Below, one piece after another: positions 9,806 through 21,468 of a stretch of 64,000 nucleotides of DNA (position 1 is its first letter; every line of letters starts with the position of its first letter). The notes under the pieces are model-generated. The model made no database searches, was not told the DNA's origin, and saw nothing but the letters and a program-made list of their open reading frames with translations. The stretch is from Diplolepis rosae (lineage: Eukaryota; Arthropoda; Insecta; Hymenoptera; Diplolepididae): the NCBI GenBank assembly GCA_030998225.1, contig JAPYXD010000680.1, positions 15,066,001 through 15,130,000 on the forward strand. Reading direction: 5' to 3'. The position numbers and the translations under genes were made by a program.

Positions 9806-11870
9806 GGTAGTTGATCCACGAAAATTAGACCGCAGGCAAAAGTAGATTATTTTGCTTTCAAGAATAGCAATATTATTATTGAATGGCTATTTAGGAAGAG
9901 AAAAGATTAATTTCTATAACAAAATTTTAAATACAGAAAAATAATTTTATTAATAAATTTTATTTTGCCCCAACTTTTTTTCTTATCGCTTCTTACCAAA
10001 TTTTAAAAAATTATGCGATTTTAATAAATTACAAATCACTTTTTCAAGAAAAAGATTCCCTACAACTAAACCATTTCCAATTTTCGAAAATGGATGAATT
10101 ATTATCAAATTCAGCAATTTGTTTATGAAAATTTCGTTTTGAAAACTGTTTTTTTAATGATTTTAGCCATTAAAGAATTCATTTTTAAAAATCAGAAACC
10201 CTGAAGTTGTGAGAAATCTTTTCTCTGGAAAAATGATTAATGATTTATTAGAATCGCATAATTTTTTAAAATTTCGTAAGAAGCGATAAGACAAAAAGTT
10301 GGGTCAAAAATAAAATTGATTAATAAAATTATTTTTCTGTGTTCCAAATTTTTACATTCTCATCATGGATGAGAAGGTATTGGTTTTATGTGAAAAATGA
10401 CTTTCGAAATTTTCATCAAATCTTTACGTTTTGAGACCCCCTGAGTCAGAAAAAATGGTTTTTACGAAAGTGTCTGTCTGTCTGTCTGTCTGTCTGTAGG
10501 TCGTGTGCGGCATAACTCTCGATAGAATTATCAGATTGAATTGTGCTTTGGCACACTTTATCGGAGCCGAAAAAGTAAGGACAAGTTCGTTAACCAGCCA
10601 CATCCAATCAAAATTGAGAGATTGAGCACTACTTTTGTGTTTTTGAAAATAATTTTTTGAAAAAATCAAAAATTTTAATACTGGTTTTAGATAGTGCTCA
10701 TAAATCTCTAAAAATTATCCTGATAACATTTTTTGATTAAATCAAAATTAGAAATGTTACAGCATATTCAAATTCGAAAAAAGTCAATATCAAAATTCCA
10801 TTTTCCAGTTAAATTATACGAGATACGAAAAAACGTTATGATACAATATTATTGAATAAATAAAGACCTACAAATTTGAATTGTAACATTTTTTCATAAG
10901 ATGCATATTTTTCTTTTTAATTAAAAAAAAAACTATTGAAAATCCAAAATTCAATTTTTTAACAATAATATGTAAAATAAGAAAAAAACGTAAGAATACA
11001 AAGTTGTTAGTTTCAAAAAGATCTACAAGTTTTGTCTGACACAGTTTCTGATAAAACATATATTTTTCGTTTCAATCCCAAAAATACGATTAAAATTCAA
11101 AAACTTCATTTTTTAGAACAAAATATGTGAGATACAAAAAAAACTTTGAGATGAAAAATTGTTTGGCTAAATAAGGTCTACACATTCTTATCGAAAAATT
11201 TCTCGACAGGATGTATATTTTAATTTTTTGATTTTTAATATTGAAAAAATTTGATTTTTTTCACCAAAATATGTAAGATACGAAATAAGCGTTGTTCTGC
11301 AAAATCGTTTCCTTAAATAAAGTCTACGATTGTTTTTCCTTTTTGAGATATTTGGAAGAAAATAAATTTATCAATAATCATGTAATTTATTAAAAAGTTA
11401 CAAAAATGCATACAGAAAATCGAGCGCGAAGCGCGAGTGTCATGATGAGAATGTGTTCCTTAAGGCCGATAGAGCCTTAAGTAAATTGAATTTCCTGTTT
11501 CACTTAAACTGAAACTTAGTGAATTTGAGAAAATGACTAATTTACATCATCTTTAATATCATTAAATTGGTTTGAGCTTCAGTATCAAATTATAAGAAAT
11601 AAACGTATGCGAAGAGCACAAGACCGAGCGCGAAGCGCGAGGTCCAGAAAGAACGGAGCGCGAAGCGCGACGATCGAATCGCGCGCCCTAGGCGCGCTCA
11701 AATTTGCGCGCGAAGCGCGCAATGAGAATGTGCCCGCGAAGCGGGCAGATTTTTTCATGTCAAATAATCTTTTCTCTTTCAAAATAGCCCTTCAATAATG
11801 ATATTGATATTCTTGAAAGCAGAATTATCTATTTTTGCCTGAGGTCTAATTTTTGTGAAAGAAAACTACC
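9806..11870. mobile_element. TTAA-flanked foldback element (GGTAGTT family), copy 1, interrupted
   Basis: TTAA (9802-9805) is followed by GGTAGTT, and AACTACC is followed by TTAA (11871-11874). The inverted arms include AGCAATATTATTATTGAA and its complement. Total length is 2065 bp. Removing the 1396-bp Helentron-like insert (10354-11749) leaves 669 bp. The uninterrupted copy at 30045-30712 is 668 bp, so the boundaries are secure. There is no transposase. The TTAA duplication suggests mobilisation by a piggyBac-type enzyme. Confidence 0.88.
10354..11749 (-). mobile_element. Helentron-like non-autonomous repeat (HINE type), copy R1
   Basis: This 1396-bp repeat is inserted in a T run of the GGTAGTT foldback, with no target duplication. 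Read on the minus strand it starts TCTGCCCGCTTCGCGGGC, then ACATTCTCAT. It ends with the hairpin TTCTCATCCATGATGAGAA followed by TGT. ACATTCTCATC is therefore present inverted at both ends but offset at the 5' end, as in the asymmetric terminal repeats of Helentrons. A CTGT/ACAG microsatellite (10471-10498) lies near the 3' hairpin, as in DINE-1-type elements. The centre holds about five degenerate units of roughly 120 bp (with AATATGTGAGATACGAAA). The 5' part has repeated GCGCGAAGCGCG palindromes. No Rep/helicase is encoded. Confidence 0.75.
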
Positions 11871-11874
11871 TTAA

Positions 11875-12512
11875 ACGCAAGAAGTAAGAAAATATTTGCC
11901 ACAAAAAAATTCGCAAAGCCGAATCTACAAAAACTACAAAGTATTTCATTTTATAATTTGCAATCTCTAGAATAGTAGTTCCAGATGAGGATTTAGTATT
12001 GAATTTCGCTTTTTGAGGGTAGTTTCGAAAATTTAAAGTACGATAGATTTTTTTTAGCTTTGGTTTATATACTTATTTGAAAACGAACTTAAGGCTGTCT
12101 AAAATACAACTGCAAAAAGAATCACCCTTAAAGCTTGTAATAGGCCAAAAACCACTCTCAAAAATAAAATACCAAATGCATTCAGAAAACAAATGTTCAA
12201 ACATATTTTTTGAAGAATATAAAAAAATGATCAGTTATTGATATGCATAAAAAATTTTTAATCGCTATGCAGCCCCTTTTCTTAAGTATAGGGGTTGAAA
12301 CAAGAACTAGTAGCTTATAAAGGTGATAAATCTTTATCTACTAATCACCTTTTTTGTAATAATACAGCTTTTCCAGGGCGATTTTTTTGTTCCTACTAGA
12401 CATAAAGTGTATTTTATTGCCCCCTGCAGGGAAACAAATCCACTTTTTGACCCCCAATAAAAAAAATCGTGTTCGACACGGGAAAAACATTTATTTCCCT
12501 AGTTATACAATA
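11875..12512. other. Intronic DNA, no gene seen
   Basis: AT-rich sequence without coding or recognisable repeat ends. Confidence 0.5.
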
Positions 12513-12514
12513 TA

Positions 12515-12838
12515 CAGTAGGACCCCCTTATAACGAATAAATCGGGACTGGCCGTGCCTCCTTACAACGAGCAATAACGAAAAAAGGAGGGTAGTGGGAT
12601 CTCATATTTTCCTCACCTCTACCTCTGTCACTGCACCCCCCCCCCCCCTTCATCCCTCTTACTCTATATCCGTCATTTGTTTCACGGTTTTCAACCGTTT
12701 CTCTCTTTCACTTGAAGTTCAAATTTGATCGGTAGAGGGAGTAGGAAGCGAGGCCTCCGATCGTTATAAGGCGGTCATTTTTTATCTCTATAAGGAGGAA
12801 AATGTTATAAGGAGGTACGTTATATAGGGGTTCTACTG
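12515..12838. mobile_element. pogo-like MITE
   Basis: The ends CAGTAGGACCCCCTTATAACG and its imperfect complement (TTATATAGGGGTTCTACTG) are inverted and flanked by TA on both sides (12513-12514, 12839-12840). CAGTnGAACC-type ends with TA duplication are typical of pogo/Tigger elements. A C run at 12637-12648 and pyrimidine-rich sequence lie inside. It is 324 bp and non-coding. Confidence 0.85.
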
Positions 12839-14393
12839 TACTAAATATATGTGGAAGAAGAACAAATAAAACAAAGGTGACTAAAAATAATGAGCGGTTT
12901 CTTCATACATTGAAATCAATAATAGATGGACAATCACGAAACTCATATTAATTTTCGGAGTAAAAAGTATAGGGATTCAATTAAATGAAATCACCTTTTC
13001 CTTTCACCATCACTCGCATTTTCTCTCGCTTTTAACTAGCATAGGCGCTCCAACCATTCCTACGACCCTTTCATCGTTTACATTTTGACTTTAGTTTAGA
13101 TGACGTGCGCTGATGCTTTTCTTTTTATCTTCAGATCCCTTTATGTTTCTTCTCTTTTTTCCTTTATCCTATAATGCCATCGGGCTGTATACCAAAAGGC
13201 ACTAAAACACTAAGCTCCGAGGAATCTCCAAACTAATAAAAAGTTCCAGTTACGAAGGGCATTCTGACAAGTAACGTTCTCACATAAATTTCAACCTCGC
13301 TCGTTTTACCCCAACCCTCGTTTTCTTTCTCTTTCTAACTTACACCTTGTGATAATGGCCTCTCTGCGTAGTTTGAATCGGTTCAGTCATTTATTTTTCA
13401 ACGCTATCAAACATTTATATATTTTTCGTAACGAGAATGCTAATGGAAGGATGAAAAAGTGGAAGATGTTTTTGTAAAAATTTAGAATGAAGGAATCTGC
13501 AAAGGATAGAATAGATATATTTTTTATATTAGAAAAAAAAAGATATGCTTTTGCATTTTGCGGTGGAAATTGAAATGAATTTCGATTTTAGACAAAATGT
13601 TGAGCTGTTTGCATTTAGGATACTATTATTATAATATTTCACGAAATCACAGTGAATTTATTCACTAAAATTTTCAAAAAAAGAAAATAATCGTAATTGT
13701 AAAAATGAATTCCGGTTTTTAATTTTTCACTGATGTTAGATAGAATCGAGAAACTGACGCATGTGCATATTATCCTTAAATCTGAAATTCTGAATGAGTC
13801 CAATTTGATTATACGGAGTCAATTAATTCACGGGGCAAGTTTTAGCTTCGGCAGACAGTATAAATTAACTAATTGGCACAAGTCAGTAATTAAATAAGTC
13901 GATTTAGAGTTAAATTTAACTAATTATTGGTGGAATTACGGTATTGGAATATTTTTCTATAGTTTTCACTTATGTCGGATTTTACCATGAATTGCCTTCA
14001 CACCTATTTTACCTGAATTTAATTTATTCTAGAAAAAGTATCTCAGAGGAAATAAAGGATAAATATGTTTGTAAATTACATTTTATGAAATCTTGCTGAC
14101 TTTGTTTAAACTTTAAAAATTTTTAGTATTGTATAAATTAAAGAAAAAACATAAAAAATTTAATTACACAGAAATGAGAATCACTGTTATATAGTTCTGA
14201 AGTTTTACAAGAAACACATTAAGCAAAAAGGAGTTAAAGAGAGGAAAAGGAGAATTCATTTCTTGAAGTTCTTTAAGGAAGTGTAAAAGTTTCATTGGAA
14301 TGAAGCCATGAAAAAGTATAATGATTATGATTATTCGAGGAAATTAGTATTTGAAGAACTTGAGGGTAATTTTCTTCTCATTCTTGTACCCTT
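12839..14393. other. Unique intronic DNA, possible regulatory content
   Basis: No gene is seen. The part at about 12990-13400 has higher complexity and GC than the surrounding intron and no repeat signature, so it could hold conserved non-coding sequence. This is inference only. Confidence 0.3.
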
Positions 14394-14950
14394 TTTACAC
14401 CCTCATCAACAATGAGAAGGTATTGGTTTTATGTGAAAAATGACTGTCAAAATTTTTATCAAATTTCCATTGATCACTTTTTTATATGATACGTAGTTTT
14501 CGTTCTGGTCACATCAAATTTTGTTAAAAAATCAATTATTGAATGTCCCCGACAAGCTATGCAAATTATGAAAAAATGTACAAATCAAAGTGGCTGGACT
14601 TGGAAAGATCAAAATACTTTCCATTTACCATTTTTCCATAAGATAAGTAAATTTCATTCTAATTAGAATAAATAGTGTCAAAAAAATCAATAATAACATT
14701 CCCCCGCCAAACTAAGCAAAATATGAAAGAATTTTTACAAATCAAAATGGCTAGCCCTAAAAAGATCTACGCATATTTTCCATTTACCATTTTTTCATAG
14801 TATAAGTAATTTTCGATTAATTCATGAAAAATTTCTTTTTTGCGTCAAACTATGAAAGATATAGAAAAATATTACAATGCAAAGTTGTTGGCCTTAAAAA
14901 AATCTAAAAATTTCTTACGGAATATTAATTTACATTTACATCATCAGTAA
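14394..14950 (-). mobile_element. Diverged Helentron-like fragment, copy R6
   Basis: The left end carries the diverged hairpin CCTCATCAACAATGAGAAGG, then TATTGGTTTTATGTGAAAAA, as in R1 and R2. The body continues with degenerate repeats such as TTACAAATCAAAATGGCTAG. The 5' end and GCGCGAAG palindromes are absent. Confidence 0.55.
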
Positions 14951-16075
14951 TATATCAATATTTTTGAAAAGAGAACATAAAGTTTTTTTCAGTTTAAAAA
15001 TTGAATTTAGTTTGAAATTTTATCTTCAGATACCCCCTAAAAGCCAAAATATTCCAAAATTGAGAATAAAAATCCAATCTCACACATATTTTTCTGTTTG
15101 TTAAAAAAATCCTTCTATTGTTGCATTTTATCTTTAATTTGTTATTTTTATATCCTGAACATTTTTACTAGACTACGTTTTAATTTAAGGAGAAACGTGT
15201 CATAGTAAGAACTTCTGCAGCAAAATACTTGAATTAAAAAAGAACTCATGATAATTTACGATAGATCATAGAAAATCTCACTATAATTTAGACTAGATTC
15301 ATATAATTTTTAGAATTTTACTATCTCAATTGCGAAAAATTTCCAGACCACTGGGGCTTATTTTATCATTGCATTAAGATTTTCCCTGAGTTCATAATAT
15401 TTTTTGGAATTATCATTAGAAAATAAAACATATTTCTATGAGAATTTTTTCTGTGATACATTTTTTCTATTATTGAAACAATTAATGTAAAATTTCCACG
15501 TATCTTATGGCATATAATTTTATAAATATTCATAAAAATGGTAAAATAAATGATTTAATTTAGAAATATTTTTCACTTGATATCTCTCGAGACTAAAGGA
15601 TGAACCGGATGAAAAGTCGGAAAAAAAGTCGAATCGACAATTTCCGTAGTTTTTTAAATTTATAATTTTCTTTCATCGAGGTTTTTCAGTGTAAATGTAG
15701 TATAAGATGCTTAGACTAAAAACAGTTTAAATTTTTCTATCGATTGCGACCATAAAAAATCTATAATTTTTATCTGATTGAAGGTATTTATGCCTCATTC
15801 TATTCAAGAGAAAATTCTTCATACTTTGACTGAAAAAAATCGATTATAAGGAATCTAAATAACAAAAGCTGAGGAAATTTTTCGAAAAAAATTATTTGCA
15901 ATTCCTCCAAGTAAAAAAGTAATTGATTCAAAATACACTAAATAATCAATTAAAGAATTCCAGAACATGCTGAGGAATCTCGAATTATCTGCACGTTTTG
16001 GGGTAAGAAATTGATCAATTCAAAGTGATAAGGAATTAATTAGGAAGTTCAGTTAAATCCTCTAATGTTCAATAG
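14951..16075. other. Intronic AT-rich DNA, no feature seen
   Basis: Low-complexity AT-rich sequence with no coding or recognisable repeat boundary. Confidence 0.5.
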
Positions 16076-16077
16076 TA

Positions 16078-16832
16078 AAGGGTTTCCCAATAGGGGTGAT
16101 ATGATTTTGAATGTCCCTATCGGGCTCATTTGAACTGAAATTTTTGACGTCTGCTGTCAGTTGTCATCAGTAAGGTTTGCCATTTAATCATGAGTAGTTT
16201 CACGCTTCCACAACGTTTGGAAATTGTCCAATTATTTTATCAAAATTCGAGAAGTTTTGTCGGTGTTCAAAGAGCATATCGTGCAAAATATGGTCGTCAT
16301 TCTGCTCCATCCGCGCTCTCAATTCGTCGAATAATCGATAAGTTGGAGAGTGAATTTACTTTATTGGATACTAAGCCTAAAAATCGTATGCGTACCGCAC
16401 GTTCTACACAGAATATAGCCGCCGTACAGGCCAGTATCGAGGAAAACCGTGAATTGTCTGTGCCACGCCGATCTCAGGAATTGGGCCTGTCCAGGATGAC
16501 TACCTGGCGTATTTTGCGATTGGATCTAGGCCTGCATCCCTATAAGATGATTCTGGCCCAAGAACTGAAGCCTAATGACCATCGTTTGCGTCGGGAGTTC
16601 GCGGATTGGGCTCTGGAATCAATTAAAATGATCCCAATTTTCATCAAAAAATCATCTTTTCTGATGAGGCGCATTTTTGGCTCAAGTCTCGGGGGAAATT
16701 TGGCCGATATATTCTTTAAATCATAAATGGCATAGAATATCTAATATAGTAAAAAAGATTTCCATCAATTCCGAATGAATATTCAGTGTTTTTTTCAATT
16801 TCAAAACATATCACCCTTATTGGGAAACCCTT
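16078..16832 (+). mobile_element. Tc1/mariner-like element, internally deleted, copy A
   Basis: The ends AAGGGTTTCCCAATA and TATTGGGAAACCCTT are inverted with TA on both sides (16076-16077, 16833-16834). At 755 bp it is well below a full element of this family. It carries only the N-terminal part of a transposase (16190-16726). A second copy at 50091-50827 has the same truncation point, so the deletion form itself has transposed. Confidence 0.92.
16190..16726 (+). pseudogene. Truncated Tc1/mariner-type transposase, copy A
   Basis: The frame begins MSSFTLPQRLEIVQLFYQNS. It encodes the N-terminal DNA-binding region, with one helix-turn-helix around residues 8-60 and a second around 90-120 (SVPRRSQELGLSRMTTWRIL). 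It then approaches the catalytic core with FADWALESI. One base is lost after 16625 compared with copy B, so the FSDEAHFW block holding the first aspartate is shifted out of frame. The coding sequence then runs into the 3' terminal region, with two of three catalytic residues deleted. If expressed, such a protein could bind terminal repeats without cutting them. The relative at 7696-8672 is a different family of the same group. Confidence 0.88.
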
Positions 16833-17002
16833 TATATACATGCGCAAGTACTTTTGAAAATTCATAACATTAAAAAATATCAGTTTCACCCTTGTTTGGG
16901 CCACATTTTAAAATAAATCGATGAAACTAATTGCAAACAAATTTTTAATTCTATGGGTTGCATCACTTTAGCTATACTCCTTTTCAAAAAATCATAAAAA
17001 AA

Positions 17003-18402
17003 TCTGCCCGCTTCGCGGGCACATTCTCATCGCTCGCAAGTTTGAGCGCGCCTGGGGCGCGCGATTCGATCGTCGCGCTTCGCGCTCCGTTCTTTCTGGA
17101 CCTCGCGCTTCGCGCTCGGTCTTGTACTCTTCGCATACATTTAAATTTATTTCTTATATTTTGATACTGAAGCTCGAACCAATTTTATAATAATATTACA
17201 GATGATGTGAATTACACATTTTCTCAAAGTCACTCAATTTCTTTTTGAATTTAAGTGAAACAGGAAATTCAATTTACTTAAGGCTCTATCGGCCTTAAGG
17301 AACACATTCCCATCATGACACTCGCGCTTCGCGCTCGATTTTCTGTATACATTTCAGTATAACTTTTTAATAAATTACATGATTAAAAGAATTTACTTTC
17401 TTCCACATATCTAAAAAGGAAAAACAATCGTAGACTTTATTTAAGGAAACGATTTTGTAGAACAACGCTTATTTCGTATTTCACATATTTTGGTGAAAAA
17501 AATCGAATTTTTTCAATATTAAAAATCAAAACATAAAATATACATCCTGTCCCCAAAATTTCTTTATCAGAATTTGTAGACCTCATTTAGGCAAACAATT
17601 TTTCATCTTAACGTTTTTTATGTATCTCATATATTTTGTCTAAAAAATGGAATTCTTGAATTTTAACCGCATTTTTTGGAATTGAAACGAAAAATATATG
17701 TTTTTTCAGAAACTGTGTGAGACAAAATTTGTAGAGCTTCTTGAAACGAACAACTTTGTATTTTTACGTTTTTTTCGTATTTCATATATTATTGCTAAAA
17801 ACTTGAATTTCGGATTTTCAATAGTTCTTTTTAAATTAAAAAGAAAAATATGCATCTTATGAAAAAATGTTACAATTTAAATTTGTAGGCCTTTATGTAG
17901 GAAATAATGTTGTATCATAACGCTTTTTCGTATCTTGTATAATTTAACTGGAGAATGGAATTTTGATATTGACTTTTTTCAAGTTGTAATATGCTGTAAC
18001 ATTTCTCATTTTGATTTAATCAAAAAATGTTATCAGGATAATTTGTAGAGATTCATAAGCACTATTAAAAACCAGTATTGAAATTTTTGATTTTTTCAAA
18101 AAGTTATTTTCAAAAACACAAAAGTAGTGCTCAATCCCTCAATTTTGATTGGATATGGCTGGTTAAGGAACTTGTCCTCACTTTTTCGGCTCCGATAAAG
18201 TGTGCCAAAGCTCAATTCAATCTGATAATTCTATCGAGAGTTATGCCGCACACGACCTACAGACAGACAGACAGACAGACAGACACTTTCGTAAAAACCA
18301 TTTTTTCTGACTCAGGGGGTCTCAAAACGTAAAGATTTGATGAAAATTTCGAAAGTCATTTTTCACATAAAACCAATACCTTCTCATCCATGATGAGAAT
18401 GT
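17003..18402 (+). mobile_element. Helentron-like non-autonomous repeat (HINE type), copy R2
   Basis: This 1400-bp copy lies in the opposite orientation to R1, with an A run on each flank. It starts TCTGCCCGCTTCGCGGGC and ends with the hairpin TTCTCATCCATGATGAGAA plus TGT at 18402. It has the same layout as R1: GCGCTTCGCGC palindromes at 17030-17130 and 17320-17340, degenerate 120-bp units, ACAG microsatellite at 18260-18285, and the conserved GACTCAGGGGGTCTCAAAA just inside the 3' end. With R1 it makes a 1.4-kb inverted pair 5.2 kb apart, which could pair in the pre-mRNA. Confidence 0.78.
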
Positions 18403-18830
18403 AAAAATGTTGCGTTTTGTATGCTGAAAGTCAGGCCTTCTTATAAAAACTACCCTTAGGCAAAATAATGCCAATTTTTGAAATCTTTTGACATTTTATG
18501 TCTTATTATTCTACGTAAGACAATAATGTTTAACAAAGTATGAAATCTACAAATTTCAAGAAAGGAGCTTCTACATTTCAAAAAATCATAAAACATCCCT
18601 CTTTGCATAAAAAGTACCCAGATAGAATAAAAATCTGTTTTATATGATGCGCCTACAGAACTTACAAATAAATCGTCACATGTTGCCATAAAATCTACCT
18701 CACTTTGAAAAAAAACCCCTAATGCCACACGGTATCTTGAACTTTTTAAACTGGATAACTTGGCCATTACATTCTTATTTTTACAACCAACCCTAAACTA
18801 TTTATGTAGCAAGAAGTGATTTAAAACACA
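18403..18830. other. Intronic DNA, no feature seen
   Basis: No coding or repeat boundary is recognised. The open frame at 18456-18767 on the minus strand shows no family resemblance. Confidence 0.4.
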
Positions 18831-19345
18831 GATGAAAATTTTATTAATAAATTTTACTTTTTTCCAAACTTTTTTTCTTACCACTTCGTTAGAAATTTTT
18901 GAAAATGATGCGATTCTAATAAATTACAGATTATTTTTTCAGAGAAAAGATTCTCTATAACTTTACTGTTTCCAATTTTTGAAAATAAATCAATTATTAT
19001 TAAATTCAACAATTAGTTTATAAAAATTTTGTTTTGGAAATTTATTTCAATAGTTTCAGTCATTAAAGGATTTATTTTCAAAAATTGGAAACGGTCTTGT
19101 TGTAGAAAATCTGTTCCCTAAAAAATGAGCCATGATTTATAAGAATCGCATCATTTTTTAAAATTTAGTTCAAAGCAATTAGAAAAAAAGTTCGGTCGAA
19201 AATAAAATTTTTTAATCAAATTATTTTTATGTGTTTCAAATATTTGTTTTGGAAAATAATCTTCCTGCTTTTAACTGATGCCTTCAATAATAATATTGCT
19301 ATTCTTGAAAGCAAACTTATCTATTTCTGCCCGAGGCCTAATTTA
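18831..19345. mobile_element. GGTAGTT foldback element, truncated copy
   Basis: The sequence parallels 30100-30700: AATAATATTGCTATTCTTGA and the tract with TAAATTACA.. are present, ending near GAGGCCTAATTTACT. The left arm's terminus and both TTAA ends are missing. It is more diverged than the other copies. Confidence 0.6.
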
Positions 19346-19778
19346 CTAATACACTCTTTAATTGTGTAAACAAGTTTTTATTTATTATTATAATCAGTTT
19401 TCATGTCCAAAAAGCCGAGGTAATCACAGAGTCTTGAAAAACAGCTGTGGCTACGCTGTTTTTTTGCATAAAAATTAATGTTTATAGTTCGGACATTAGG
19501 TAAACTCTTACTATGTCTAAATCTTTTTGATTTTTGCGTTTCAGGTAATCGTCCACGAAAAAGTCATCAACAACGTGGCCACACCCATTTTTTAAAACAA
19601 TGGTTTCTTCATTCTTTTGTATATAAAAACTAAATAAAATCGAAACATAACATTTTTTTACAAATTTTAAGAGTGTATTAGTACATCCCAAAAAGTATTA
19701 CATTAATATCTGTAACCGGAATCGCATAAAAAATTCGCAAAAATAGCATTTTTCTTGGGAACCTAAAGTAGAAGATTA
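19346..19778. other. Intronic DNA, no feature seen
   Basis: No gene or repeat family is recognised. A short open frame on the minus strand at 19482-19691 is not supported. Confidence 0.4.
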
Positions 19779-20355
19779 CTCCCTAAATCCGAAACTGTGA
19801 AAAACCACTGTTTCGAATGTTATACGTCTTCCACATAGAAACACTGAAATTTAACTTATATCACTAGGGAAACTCACTGGTTGACCTGAAAAATTTACTG
19901 TTGACCAGTATATTTCACTGAATAACTACTCTTTAAACCTGAATCAGTGAACGGCCACTGATTCGCAGTGACTATTCACTGAACCCAGCAGCTATAAGTC
20001 TTTCTCTGAGAATCAGTGAAATTCGACTGACGAATCAGTGAAATAGATTGAACTCACTTATTAAATCATTAACATTAAGCGGTCGCAGCGAACTTCGCGA
20101 ATCCAAAGGTTATGTTCACGTGGCGCGTTCACTGATTCCTCAGTGAAATCAAAGTAGGGCACTGATTCATCAGTTGATATATTTTCACTGATATAATCAG
20201 TGACTATGTCACTGACTCAGGTTTAGAGAGTAGTGAGTTTTCCTGGTCGAATCAGGTAAATTTTATTGAATTCTATGTGGAAAACTTATAACGTTCAAAA
20301 CAGTGGTTTTTCACTATGAATAAGTGAGTTTTTACTGATTCAGATTTAGAAAGTA
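19779..20355. mobile_element. ACTGATTCA-word element with long inverted ends, possibly nested
   Basis: Outer arms about 19779-19905 and 20240-20355 are inverted over more than 100 bp (TACTCCCTAAATC... and ...GATTTAGAAAGTA, with ACTGTGAAAAACCACTG inside). An inner unit at about 19927-20231 starts ACTCTTTAAACCTGAATCAG and ends CTGACTCAGGTTTAGAGAGT, the same terminus as the copies at 40282 and 41034. Most of the body is palindromic words of the type TCACTGATTCATCAGTGA. No coding sequence is present. Confidence 0.75.
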
Positions 20356-20434
20356 CCTTAAAACAGGACCATTATGAAGGTTCTATCTTGATTTTTGTAG
20401 GAGTTACGCATTTTCAAAGCTACTGTTACACAAA

Positions 20435-21238
20435 CTAGGATGTTTGATATTGAGATGATAAAATGAACAAGAATTTATTTTTCTGCCTGTACAATGTTGG
20501 ATGTGTAAGATGGTGCATTTTCATCATGAAAAAGGATTTTTTTTCTTCTTCAAATATGGCCGTTTCTTTCTGATTTCGTTAACCAATCGATCCAATAAAG
20601 CAGCATTATATGCTCCAGTAATTTTCCTTTCTTTCTCAAAGTATAGTTGATGAAGATTACTCCATGTGCATCTCAAAAAACACTAACCATAGCAGAATGT
20701 TGCATTTTCGGACACTTTGGCGCACTTCAACCAGGTTTAACCCACTGTTTTGACCCTTCACGTGATTCCACGATTCCACATGCTCAGTTGAGATGGATAC
20801 GATTTCAGCTATCTCACGCACTTTCATTTTCGGGCCAATCAAAAAAATATCATAGATTTTATTGATCATTTCTGGTGTAGTGATCTCATTTGGACGACCT
20901 GGACTTGGTATGGTTTCTGTTCTCGTACAACCACATCGAAATTCGGTAAACCACGTCTGAACTATTTCACACGAGGGAGCAGAGTCTCAATAATATTTAT
21001 TGAGCTTGGCCTTGGTTTCTGATAAGATTTTTCCACGTGAATAGTAGTGTTTAATCAACACACGAAATTCACTTTTTCCATCTTTGCAAAAAATTAATTA
21101 AGAAAAAAAACTAATTAATGGATTTGGCTCAAATTTTGATGGAAGAGGTTTGAAGGATAGAACTCGTCAACAATTATAGCCGTTTGTTATTAGTGGCGAG
21201 CTCTCATAGAAATATCACGTCAATATCAAAAATCCTAG
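20435..21238 (-). pseudogene. Internally deleted mariner, second copy of the 1339-2882 family
   Basis: The terminal repeats CTAGGATGTTTGATATTGA (left) and TCAATATCAAAAATCCTAG (right) are inverted. On the minus strand, transposase fragments match the other copy: GRPNEITTPEMINKIYDIF and KMKVREIAEIVSIS, then a jump past the first catalytic region to the NSGLN-side sequence. Frameshifts and deletions remove most of the catalytic domain. It preserves the single TTAA where the other copy received the MITE. At 804 bp it is about 60 percent of full length. Confidence 0.88.
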
Positions 21239-21240
21239 TA

Positions 21241-21466
21241 CAGTCAAGACTCGTTTATTGAAAAGCTCCGAAAGGAGTGAGACTCGTTTATTGCAAGCCG
21301 AGAGGGGATCTTACCACCGCAACTATCAGTATAAGGTTAGTTTTCAAAGCAAGCAGTGGATTGGTTGTCTTCCCAACCACAGTGTTGCATATACAGCAAA
21401 GGTGGGAGTTAGCGGAACACTCGGGCCTTGCAATAGACGAATCTTGCAATAATCGAGTCTTGACTG
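21241..21466. mobile_element. pogo-like MITE, 226 bp
   Basis: The ends CAGTCAAGACTCGTTTATTG and CAATAATCGAGTCTTGACTG are inverted and flanked by TA (21239-21240, 21467-21468). GACTCGTTTATTG occurs twice at the left end (21248 and 21281). It sits directly against the mariner terminus at 21238. It is non-coding. Confidence 0.88.
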
Positions 21467-21468
21467 TA

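Noticed and set aside
11585..11798. Arg/Ala-rich open frames on both strands
   Set aside because: They are translations of the GCGCGAAGCGCG palindromes of the Helentron-like repeat. The mirrored version in R2 (16958-17164) is the same artefact.
10424..18332. Matching 81-84-residue frames at 10424-10669 and 18078-18332 with a QTDRQTDRQTD-type run
   Set aside because: The run is the ACAG microsatellite within R1 and R2. The start and end of the frame have no coding signature and other copies lack it.
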